A stretch of 64,000 bases of DNA from Lachnospiraceae bacterium (lineage in GTDB: Bacteria; Bacillota; Clostridia; Lachnospirales; Lachnospiraceae), in the NCBI GenBank assembly GCA_017623295.1, contig JAGAPK010000074.1, forward strand, positions 1-64,000, given 5' to 3'. The notes beneath the pieces were generated by a model that saw nothing but the letters and a program-made list of their open reading frames with translations, was not told where the DNA came from and ran no database searches. The translations under genes were made by a program, and so were the position numbers. This document shows positions 26,452-34,669 of this stretch, piece by piece; positions within the stretch are counted from its first letter, which is position 1, and every line of letters begins with the position of its first letter.

Positions 26452-27765
26452 TTATACTACGTTGAATTGTTTTATCCATACTTTTCCAGTGGAAAGGAAC
26501 AACTCTCCAAATCCCAAATCCGTTATCTGCACTTCTACACATTCCGTAGAAAGCATTTTCATTTCCATTTTATATCTACTAAATGCACCCTTTCGCATCG
26601 GGGCATCTTCCAGAATAATTTCCTGTTCTCCGGCATTTTTACCTGTTAGCGGTGTAATAACAAAAGAAATTTTATTTTCCTCTCCCGGCAAAATAAACTC
26701 ACATTCCTTGTGAACCTCAAACCAGTTTTCTCCGGCATCCAGCAATGCAAAATAGGAATCTTTTCCCCTTCTTTTTACATTCATACCAATATTGGCTTTC
26801 AGCTTGTCCGGTCCTAAAAAAATATGTTCCTGTCCCGCCTTACTTGGCTCTATTTTCTCAAGCAGACCATAGCAGGCACCTTTGCTGAATAAATTATTCC
26901 CCTGAAAAACTCTTCGGTTTCTGCATAAGAAATGCAGCGATTCTTCTGCCCATCCATCCCGGAAACCATCTCCCAAGAGATAAGCGGAAGATACGATTCT
27001 GTCATTACACTGTCTTTGTAAAATATCCAGAAACTTCTCATCTGCAAGACGATAGCTGTCTTTCTTAATCGCTTCCTCTTCGTCTTCTCCCGGCAATACT
27101 AATGTATTATAAGCCTGTTCTTCAATTAACACGACAATTGGTGTTGTTTTCTTGTTTGCTTCCAGCCGATAGGTTTTCAGACGTTTTCCATTATGCTCAC
27201 AGGCAAGCACCTGATATTGCCATAATTCTTCCGGCTGATGCAATACAAAATAATAGAAGCTTTCCGTATGACTCTGAAAATAGATTCTTGATGTTTTTAA
27301 ATTCAGATTCACTGCTGCTTTCGCCAGAACTTCCACCATACGGTCATCCAGATTATCTACGGTAAACATCAACGCATCGATATTTTCAATCGTAGCTATA
27401 AAGCTCATCAAAGTTAAGCTTCTTTTCAGGAATAAAGTAAGGAGTGCAATCGGATCATATTCTTCCTCTTCTATGGAAAGCATTTCGCCCTTTTTCGCTG
27501 CCTCCACAAGATTTGTCACTAACGTTCCATCCTCACCACAGTTTTTCAGCGCATCTTTGCCATAAAACCATTGATTGATTCCTTTTCGTTTACATAATAC
27601 CGTAGGAATATTGTATTGTTTCGTCCCGACAACAGTGGCAACGCTCTCTACATCCTCTTCTCCGAAAATGCAGTAGCTAATCTGAGAAAAATCATCTCCC
27701 AAATCATATCCTACTAACACACTGCCCTTATGCACTTTTCCCTCTTCTTTTCGTTCAAAGAACAT
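26452..27765 (-). CDS. DUF5716 protein, actin/Hsp70-like fold
   Basis: 437 residues. VGYDLGDDFSQISYCIFG near residue 18 has the layout of the phosphate-1 loop of the actin/Hsp70 ATPase superfamily, and the DUF5716 family is known from Lachnospiraceae. The middle (NIDALMFTVDNLDDRMVEVLAKAA) and SSAYLLGDGFRDGW look like the later nucleotide-binding segments. The C-terminal 120 residues are a beta-rich domain (IGMNVKRRGKDSYFALLDAG). ATPase activity is not demonstrated. GAGGA lies 7 nt before ATG; it follows DUF5717 by 14 bp. Confidence 0.82.
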   Translation of the reverse strand: MFFERKEEGKVHKGSVLVGYDLGDDFSQISYCIFGEEDVESVATVVGTKQYNIPTVLCKRKGINQWFYGKDALKNCGEDGTLVTNLVEAAKKGEMLSIEEEEYDPIALLTLFLKRSLTLMSFIATIENIDALMFTVDNLDDRMVEVLAKAAVNLNLKTSRIYFQSHTESFYYFVLHQPEELWQYQVLACEHNGKRLKTYRLEANKKTTPIVVLIEEQAYNTLVLPGEDEEEAIKKDSYRLADEKFLDILQRQCNDRIVSSAYLLGDGFRDGWAEESLHFLCRNRRVFQGNNLFSKGACYGLLEKIEPSKAGQEHIFLGPDKLKANIGMNVKRRGKDSYFALLDAGENWFEVHKECEFILPGEENKISFVITPLTGKNAGEQEIILEDAPMRKGAFSRYKMEMKMLSTECVEVQITDLGFGELFLSTGKVWIKQFNVV

Positions 27766-27779
27766 AATTGTTTCCTCAC

Positions 27780-30700
27780 TTACAGCATGGTAAACAGCTT
27801 ATCCACCATAAAGTCTTTCTTATAATACTCTTCTAACACATTGTTTACGGTATCGTAATCCTGAAGTGTTTTTCCAATCATAATATCATTCAGCATACTG
27901 AAACGGCTTTCCTGCGCATTATTGCCGATATCACTCTTGCTAATCGTACCGCTCTCTGTCAGCTGCTCTTTACCGTCTTCTTCCTCAGTAATGTAGTATT
28001 GCAATCTTTCTCCAAAGAACAGGACAAATTCTTTCACACAGATTCCGGCAAAAACATCACGCATTTCTTCCTTACAATACTCCTGTTCACTGCCGTCTTC
28101 TTTCTGAATCAGAAAATGAATAACCGCCCTGTGTCCCGGCTTTGCACGATACTCCAAAATCGATTTATCCAGGAACTGATCCAGTTGTGGAAGATAACTC
28201 TGATATTCTTTGAACATCGGCAATACAATCTTCTCCTGTATCATGTCCTTTAAAAATGCCTTAATCACTTCCCTGATTTCTTCGGTAATCTCCTGCTGAT
28301 TTTCCGCATAATATTTCAAAAAAGCAATCTTACATACCAGATGAAGCGGCATGTCTTTCTGATACATCTGCATAACCGTCTGAACGAAAAATACTTCTGT
28401 TATTTTCTCTTTTACTACATAGTCATAGCAACACTGGGATAAAAATGCTGCAATCAGCTTCTCTTTGCCGCCCTCTCTTCTATATGAACGGAAAATATCT
28501 GTTTTCTCACCGATATAAGAACCGGTATACAGCATCTGCAAAAGGATTCTTTCACTCAGCTCATAGGTATCGACTCCAAAATCATTTGCTGCTTTCCAGA
28601 TATCCCGCATATCTTTGATACTGCCATCAAAATATTTTACCAGATAACGAAGTACCTGTTCATCGTATTTTCCTTTTTTCAGAACATAATACAAGATACC
28701 GGTCATCATGGCATCTTCTTCCAAATCATTCTGTTCCAGTAATCGACTGCACAATTTTACAAGGACTTTCGCATCCACACCATAAGGGCTACTGAAGCGA
28801 ATCCACTCATAAGCTTCCGGATACATTCCGCGTAATACCATAATGCGCACAATGTCTTTCCTGTCATCAATAGCAATCATTTCCGGTTCCAAAGCCAGTA
28901 AATATTCGTCCAGTTCACGCATTCTGTCTTTTTCATAATAAAACTGCACTAATTTGATACGAATATCCTGACGATATGACTCTGCAATCAGTACCGAATC
29001 TGCCAGTTGTTTAAACCGTCCTACGTTTTCTTCCTGTATCATGACGAAATTCTTATGGTCAAAACAGGTATAAATATTATAGCCAAGATGTTCCTCAAGA
29101 AAAGGAGCCGCCATAATAGATAGTTTTCCGGTTGTGATAAGCCGTTCTGACTGATAAGGTACACTGCTTGTATAACGGTTGTGTTCTCCATCTTCCAAAA
29201 TAATCTTACAGTCCGCATCATAAATCGGAACCTGCGCTTTTCCACCAATTACCGGATATGCCCGTTCTACCATGCAATACGGATATACCAGAATAATCTG
29301 CCTTATATTCTCACTCTCGATTGTAATATCATGCATAAAAAGCAGAGTCATCAGTTCTTCTGCATTTTCTCCATCCACCATAGGATGCTTTATTACATTT
29401 CGATAAAGATATGCCAAATCTTTATTAATTCTTCCCCGCTTAATCTGTTCCACTACAAAGTGCTCAATTGCAGGCATATAGCTTGCAAAAATTTCCGGGA
29501 ACTCTTCCTGATGTTTATATACATACGCGTATATGTACGCTGTAATCTCATAGCTTAAATCACTTTGATAAGAGAAATACATCAAAATCATTTTCGGCAA
29601 AACTGCCTTCTCATCCAAAGGTGCCGACATCATATAATATTCATATAATCTGGTAATTCTCAGATTCTGTTCCACACCCGCCTGATACCAGCGGAAATAT
29701 TTGCTGCCATACTTATTACCTTTTATTAAAGTGGAACAAATTGCATGCAAAATATCATTCTGTGGTCTTTCTTCATAGCATGCCGTCAGAATTTGGAATA
29801 ATCGCTCCGAATATCCCTTCTGTTTCTCTGCCAGGTATAAAAGCTGTATAATAATCTCAGCCTTCATGAGTTCATGCTTGACCGCATAATTAAGTATCTG
29901 CAATTCAAATTCGCCCAGTTTCAACAACATTGCCGGATTCATACATAATAAATGCCATGCTTCCACATAAATCATCGGGCTGGTGCAATGACACTGGAAC
30001 AACTCTTCCAATAATCCCCACTTTCTGGTCGGACTTTTCGTATATTCATCAGACAAGAACAAAAGTAACCATGCAATTCGCCAATTACCTCTGTTTCTTT
30101 CATAGATTCCTGCTATCTCTCTGGCAACATCATCCACATAACTGTCTTCTTTACTGTACAGAGTTGTCAGATATAGATAATAACACCAAAGTGCCGGTTG
30201 TTCTTCCTGAAGTATTTCAATTTTTTCCCGGTTCTGCTCCAAAATCCACTTTGCTTCATTATATCTTTCTTCTGTAATAAGAAGTTGTGCGTGGAACAGT
30301 CTGGCTGCCATATCCTTGTCATCCATTTCCTGGAGCCGCTCTACCAATTTCCCGGTTTCCTGCATCCACGTTTTGGTACTGATTTTTTTCAATCGAAATG
30401 CCTGATAATATTCCATCAGCTGCATCAAAGTCCATTTTCTCTCTTTGCGCAGACCAAGCAGCTTTCTGCCACTGTGCTGATTCATATGATTGACTACGGT
30501 AACCGGTATACTGATTACCTGTTCACAGCTAATCAGACGGATACAGCCATAATTATTTCCGGCATGCAATTTATCATCTTCTATGTAATAATACAGACGA
30601 TACATATTACCAAGAAAAGCATCATCCGAAATCACATCTTCACTTACCTTCAGAAAATCCCCTTCGGTTTCAATGCGTAAATAAGTATATCCCCATCCGT

Positions 30701-31364
30701 TTCTGTTAATGACAAGGGCATAACGCGACAAGGCAATCGGATCTTCCAATTTTATCTCTGTTTCCTCCGGTATAAATTCCACCGGTTTCTTTTTATTTAT
30801 TTCCAGCAAAAATTCTTCCATGTTATGCTCGTTACCATGCACTTTGGAAAGTCCCTTGTATGCTGCATAATATTGTTTGTCATTTCCGGCAAAAATACGT
30901 TCAAAGTCTTCACCGTAAAATAAATTTACCGCTTCTGACCAGTTACTTTTGGCAAGGTTTGTAAAATGAAATAAGTTTTTAATCGGACCAAGACTGGATT
31001 CTATAACATCACTAACTACTGCAACAGAAAAAGGGAGATAATATTCTCCCTGATTTGATACAATATTAAATGCTCCTTTGATTTCCGTTCCGGCTTCCAT
31101 TTCCGTTGCATCAACATGGTAAAAAATCTCGTCCTGACTTCCACTGAAAGACTGGGTAATGCACTTCATACGCAAATCAGAAGATACCACATATCCTTCC
31201 GTGACCGTTCCCTGTGGTCCGTAAACGGTAAAAGAACCTTCCTTTTCACTACCTGCCTGAACCGACAACTCAATACGTGGGCATGAAAAATCCAAAGAAC
31301 CATTATCATACTTAAAATTTCCATCTAATATTTCATGAATGATTTGTTTCAATTTCCACACCAC
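27780..31364 (-). CDS. DUF5717 large repeat protein
   Basis: 1194 residues. The N-terminal 130 residues are a beta-sandwich-like part (FSCPRIELSVQAGSEKEG). Residues about 310-960 are a long chain of helix pairs (RLFHAQLLITEERYNEAKWI, then many similar), a superhelical scaffold. The end is again mixed. Matches the DUF5717 family, paired with DUF5716. No membrane segment. The start is GTG at 31364, 15-20 nt after the predicted transcription start; no ATG is available nearby and the RBS is weak, so the exact start is uncertain. Probable scaffold or cargo partner; function unknown. Confidence 0.8.
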   Translation of the reverse strand: MVWKLKQIIHEILDGNFKYDNGSLDFSCPRIELSVQAGSEKEGSFTVYGPQGTVTEGYVVSSDLRMKCITQSFSGSQDEIFYHVDATEMEAGTEIKGAFNIVSNQGEYYLPFSVAVVSDVIESSLGPIKNLFHFTNLAKSNWSEAVNLFYGEDFERIFAGNDKQYYAAYKGLSKVHGNEHNMEEFLLEINKKKPVEFIPEETEIKLEDPIALSRYALVINRNGWGYTYLRIETEGDFLKVSEDVISDDAFLGNMYRLYYYIEDDKLHAGNNYGCIRLISCEQVISIPVTVVNHMNQHSGRKLLGLRKERKWTLMQLMEYYQAFRLKKISTKTWMQETGKLVERLQEMDDKDMAARLFHAQLLITEERYNEAKWILEQNREKIEILQEEQPALWCYYLYLTTLYSKEDSYVDDVAREIAGIYERNRGNWRIAWLLLFLSDEYTKSPTRKWGLLEELFQCHCTSPMIYVEAWHLLCMNPAMLLKLGEFELQILNYAVKHELMKAEIIIQLLYLAEKQKGYSERLFQILTACYEERPQNDILHAICSTLIKGNKYGSKYFRWYQAGVEQNLRITRLYEYYMMSAPLDEKAVLPKMILMYFSYQSDLSYEITAYIYAYVYKHQEEFPEIFASYMPAIEHFVVEQIKRGRINKDLAYLYRNVIKHPMVDGENAEELMTLLFMHDITIESENIRQIILVYPYCMVERAYPVIGGKAQVPIYDADCKIILEDGEHNRYTSSVPYQSERLITTGKLSIMAAPFLEEHLGYNIYTCFDHKNFVMIQEENVGRFKQLADSVLIAESYRQDIRIKLVQFYYEKDRMRELDEYLLALEPEMIAIDDRKDIVRIMVLRGMYPEAYEWIRFSSPYGVDAKVLVKLCSRLLEQNDLEEDAMMTGILYYVLKKGKYDEQVLRYLVKYFDGSIKDMRDIWKAANDFGVDTYELSERILLQMLYTGSYIGEKTDIFRSYRREGGKEKLIAAFLSQCCYDYVVKEKITEVFFVQTVMQMYQKDMPLHLVCKIAFLKYYAENQQEITEEIREVIKAFLKDMIQEKIVLPMFKEYQSYLPQLDQFLDKSILEYRAKPGHRAVIHFLIQKEDGSEQEYCKEEMRDVFAGICVKEFVLFFGERLQYYITEEEDGKEQLTESGTISKSDIGNNAQESRFSMLNDIMIGKTLQDYDTVNNVLEEYYKKDFMVDKLFTML

Positions 31365-31385
31365 GCTTTGCTCATATTTAAATAA

Positions 31386-31415
31386 ATTATATCATTCTTC
31401 GGGTACTCTCTGCAA
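31386..31415 (-). promoter_or_regulatory. Promoter of the DUF5717-DUF5716 operon
   Basis: TTGCAG at 31410-31415, TATAAT at 31386-31391, 18-nt spacer. Transcription would begin near 31379, leaving a leader of only about 15 nt before the GTG. Confidence 0.75.
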
Positions 31416-31437
31416 GGTGCAAAGAAAGTATATAATA

Positions 31438-31480
31438 AGAAATGAGCTTTGCCGCAAAATACTGATTCGACAAAGCTCCT
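31438..31480 (-). terminator. Possible terminator after the SpoIID-like gene
   Basis: Stem GAGCTTTG (31444-31451) with CAAAGCTC (31471-31478), 19-nt loop, followed on the minus strand by ATTTCTTATT; the T-run is poor. Confidence 0.45.
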
Positions 31481-31505
31481 TATACGCTATCCACTTTTGC
31501 CATTA

Positions 31506-32771
31506 TCAACCGGGTTCTGCAATTCTACTGACTCCCACATAAACATTAGAAATTTCATACCATGTCGGATAATCTGTAATTCCGTTTGCCGGTAATCCAA
31601 ACACTCTCTGAAAAGCGCGGACTGCATCTGCCGTTCCCTGTCCATAGATACCATCCACTGTTACCTTTGGAATAGCCGGGAAATTCTGTGCAATACGGTT
31701 CAACTGTTGCTGAAGCTGCCTTACTTTATCACCGGATGCTCCAATAGACAAATTATATCCCGGGAATGAAGACGGTACGCCCGAAATACTGACCGCTGTA
31801 TTAATATACATATCACTTCCGTAATAGTATCGAATGATTTCAATTGCCGAATATCCTTCATCGCCCAGATATTTTGATCCCCATTGGCTAAGTCCGTCAC
31901 AGGTAACTCTTTTTCCATCGCAGTAAGATGTGAAAATGGGCTGTCTTACACCCGGTCTTGATAGAAAGTTAGCAAAAATGGTATCAACCAGACGATCAAT
32001 ATTCTGGTAAGTATTTCTACCGTAAATCCACTTCTGATCATAGGCAGTAGAAGATGTGATGGTAAAATTATATCCTTGATTACGGTACCATTCCGTATAT
32101 ACTCTGTTCAATGTAAAAGACAGAATCGCCAGAATGTTTGCATAAATAGCACTTTCCGGCCAAGTTGCATAAATTTCAGAGGAAGCTACGTTTTTGATGT
32201 AGTCTTTGTACCTGACATAGTAGTTTGGTGCACTGGAATCATTTGGAACACCGTCATGTACAATAACATACTCCGGCACTACCACACGACTTAAAACAAT
32301 TTCGCCCGTTTCATCCATTGGTTTAATCTCATCCTCAGGAATCTTAGGTGGATAAATCCCATATAAAGTATGATCTGGGATGACAATTGTTTCTTCCGGT
32401 TCTTCGGATGTTTCTACTGGTATCATTCGGATATTCTGTACCGCTGTAACATCCGGGAGCACTTCCACACCGGAAATCATAACCGGTTCGTACCCCTCTG
32501 CTTCTATTGTCAAATCATATTCTGAATATGGTCTTGGCGATTCCGGTACCTGACTATATTCAAAAGGCGGTGCCGCAAGCTGTACTTCCTGTGCCTGACC
32601 CGAATTATCTGTTTCCAGTTTCTCTACTGTTGTCTCCGGAAGGTCAGTATAAGCAATCGAAATTACTGCATTTTGAACCGGTATCAGTCCAATATTCGAA
32701 GTGACATTTATTTGCAGTCCGCCCGTCTGTTCACCCGCCATCTGCGCACTCCGCATTATTTTTTCGCTCAT
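31506..32771 (-). CDS. SpoIID-like and peptidoglycan-binding domain protein
   Basis: 421 residues. An N-terminal beta-rich, carboxypeptidase-regulatory-like domain (about 20-115, DLTIEAEGYEPVMISGVEVL) leads to a SpoIID/LytB-like domain (YKDYIKNVASSEIYATWPES, then GLSQWGSKYLGDEGYSAIEI; the SSE Glu aligns with the SpoIID catalytic Glu). A peptidoglycan-binding domain (SIGASGDKVRQLQQQLNRI, DGIYGQGTADAVRAFQR) ends it. It has no signal peptide; similar proteins are annotated as spore-cortex related. Start ATG 32771 has AGGT 6 nt before it; a TTG start in the longer frame lies in the repeat hairpin. Confidence 0.82.
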   Translation of the reverse strand: MSEKIMRSAQMAGEQTGGLQINVTSNIGLIPVQNAVISIAYTDLPETTVEKLETDNSGQAQEVQLAAPPFEYSQVPESPRPYSEYDLTIEAEGYEPVMISGVEVLPDVTAVQNIRMIPVETSEEPEETIVIPDHTLYGIYPPKIPEDEIKPMDETGEIVLSRVVVPEYVIVHDGVPNDSSAPNYYVRYKDYIKNVASSEIYATWPESAIYANILAILSFTLNRVYTEWYRNQGYNFTITSSTAYDQKWIYGRNTYQNIDRLVDTIFANFLSRPGVRQPIFTSYCDGKRVTCDGLSQWGSKYLGDEGYSAIEIIRYYYGSDMYINTAVSISGVPSSFPGYNLSIGASGDKVRQLQQQLNRIAQNFPAIPKVTVDGIYGQGTADAVRAFQRVFGLPANGITDYPTWYEISNVYVGVSRIAEPG

Positions 32772-32777
32772 ATAAAT

Positions 32778-32819
32778 ACCTGCATACAATAACTTTCTTC
32801 TTAGTTATTATATGCAGGT
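32778..32819 (-). repeat. 42-nt hairpin repeat, copy 1
   Basis: Arms ACCTGCATACAATAACT and its near-complement around TTCTTCTT. It differs from copy 2 at 34605-34646 at only 3 of 42 positions. It lies 23 bp after the DUF5722 stop codon and just before the SpoIID-like start, and could serve as a terminator, though the T-tract is poor. Confidence 0.8.
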
Positions 32820-32842
32820 ACTCTGTACTCGTCACAAACTAT

Positions 32843-34495
32843 TTACTGTACAACGCCATCGCCGCCACGTGTCCACATAATTCCCTGATTAATCATCTGG
32901 TCAATGTCCATACCGATAATTTCAGATGCTCTTGCCTTCGCTGCCGCTTCATTTGCTGTACCAAGCTTCTGATAAATATAGTAAGCCGGTTTCTTATTGC
33001 CATTCAAATCATATAAACCAAGTGCTAAATTACTTTCCATCTCATGCGCATTATCTGTCTGACGGAACAACATAAATGCATCTACATCCGGAAGTGATGC
33101 TGCCTTCAGATATCCATATGCAATGGACGCCTCTTGTGCTTCATCTCCAAAACTGGAAGTGTAACCAATCTCTGCTAATGAAATACTTCTGACTTCTCCT
33201 GCCGGATTTAAAAATTGTGGCTGATGCATATAGTTAATCAAAATATCAATATTCTGCATCGTAATATATGGTGTTGTAATGCTATTTTTCACCCATACTG
33301 CCGGACCATTCCATGCATAAGGATCGTACAGCGGAGAGTTATATGGATGATAGGAAAGTCCCCAATCAATATTTCCCTCTCGATTCATGTAATAATTAAA
33401 CTGATCCAGATAATCTTTTGCAAGGAAGCTGCCCGGATTAGATTTACGATTCCACTCCTGGTCAATGGAGTTGTAAATTCTAACATTCGCGTTCATGCTC
33501 TTCATTTCATTGTAAATGATTCGGAATGCTTTTACATAAATATTCACGTTAAAATCAAGTGATGAAGAATTAGTATACCACCATGAAGTTCTTGCATTTA
33601 CTTCATTACCAAGAATCCAGTTATCAACTTGGCCACAATTCTGATGACCGGAGTAACGCTGTCCTAAAAATGCACCAACTGCTTTCAAATGATTCGTACC
33701 CGCAGCATCTGCCACATTCAAAGCATATCCCGGACACTCCGCACCGGTAGCTGCCGGATGTACTAAATCTTTTGAATAAGCACCCTCGCCGCGATTCAAA
33801 AGAACCATTGTAACCTGCATTCCATAAGCATTAAAACTTCTAATCATGGAATCATATTTACCAACCATATTACTGTCAAAATAGTATATCTGTCCATTAT
33901 AGTTAAACGGAATCGCACCCGGAACAGATGCATCTGAGCAAATGTCATCTACATACATGTTGTAAACAACCTGCTGCACGCCAAGTTCCTGTAACTCTCC
34001 ATTGGAACACTTTGTAAGGTCCGGTAAAATACCTTTGATTCCTGCCGGTTTACGGGCAGATGTATAAGCTGCCATTGCTTCTGGATTTGTAATATAATGC
34101 TCATCACTTACCTGAACCATCTGTCCATTCTGTTTTACTGCAACAAGAAACTTACGACTCAAATTGGAATCTGCTGTATTGTAATTCAAAGCAAAGCTCG
34201 CTGTAACAGCTTTTCCTGCATCAACTGTTGCTACTACTTTACCTGTTGGTCCATCCTGATAAACTTCATCCGCATAAATATAGTATTTACCATCATCACT
34301 TGATGGAACACTGCTTGCACTGATTTGGCAATTTACATTTGCTCCCGAAATCAAACAGGATGTAATGGAAACCGGACGACCGGCTGCTTCTACCTGTATC
34401 GCATTACTTTCCGGCAACACCGCTGCACCAACTGCTACGATTACGGCAACTGCCACTGCCAACAAGGTCATGATTGTTCTTTTGATTTTGCTCAT
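32843..34495 (-). CDS. DUF5722 secreted glycosidase-like protein
   Basis: 550 residues. The signal peptide is clear (MSKIKRTIMTLLAVAVAVIV, likely cut after VEAA near residue 38). The DUF5722 region has a clan GH-A-like TIM-barrel pattern: WILGNEVNART (Asn-Glu acid/base candidate), LSYHPYN and SLAEIGYTSS (second Glu). It probably hydrolyses or binds a glycan outside the cell; substrate unknown. Start ATG 34495 follows GGGGAGG by 5 nt; the longer frame begins inside the repeat hairpin. It is flanked on both sides by copies of that hairpin. Confidence 0.82.
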   Translation of the reverse strand: MSKIKRTIMTLLAVAVAVIVAVGAAVLPESNAIQVEAAGRPVSITSCLISGANVNCQISASSVPSSDDGKYYIYADEVYQDGPTGKVVATVDAGKAVTASFALNYNTADSNLSRKFLVAVKQNGQMVQVSDEHYITNPEAMAAYTSARKPAGIKGILPDLTKCSNGELQELGVQQVVYNMYVDDICSDASVPGAIPFNYNGQIYYFDSNMVGKYDSMIRSFNAYGMQVTMVLLNRGEGAYSKDLVHPAATGAECPGYALNVADAAGTNHLKAVGAFLGQRYSGHQNCGQVDNWILGNEVNARTSWWYTNSSSLDFNVNIYVKAFRIIYNEMKSMNANVRIYNSIDQEWNRKSNPGSFLAKDYLDQFNYYMNREGNIDWGLSYHPYNSPLYDPYAWNGPAVWVKNSITTPYITMQNIDILINYMHQPQFLNPAGEVRSISLAEIGYTSSFGDEAQEASIAYGYLKAASLPDVDAFMLFRQTDNAHEMESNLALGLYDLNGNKKPAYYIYQKLGTANEAAAKARASEIIGMDIDQMINQGIMWTRGGDGVVQ

Positions 34496-34604
34496 TTTAT
34501 CCTCCCCTATCACTTTTCTATGTTTAAATTTAAATTGTTTTTTGTAAAAAAATGTCAAATTGACGAGTATCTTAATAATAGCACATAATTTTTGCAAAAT
34601 AAAT

Positions 34605-34646
34605 ACCTGCATACAATAACTTTCTTCTTCATTATTGTATGCAGGT
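34605..34646 (-). repeat. 42-nt hairpin repeat, copy 2
   Basis: Perfect stem of 15 bp with a 12-nt loop, 23 bp after the htpG stop codon and followed on the minus strand by ATTTATTTT, so this copy can act as a terminator of htpG. Flanking bases (AAAT before, CTCTG after) are also shared with copy 1. Confidence 0.8.
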
Positions 34647-34669
34647 ACGCTCTGCTAATCACCAAACAA

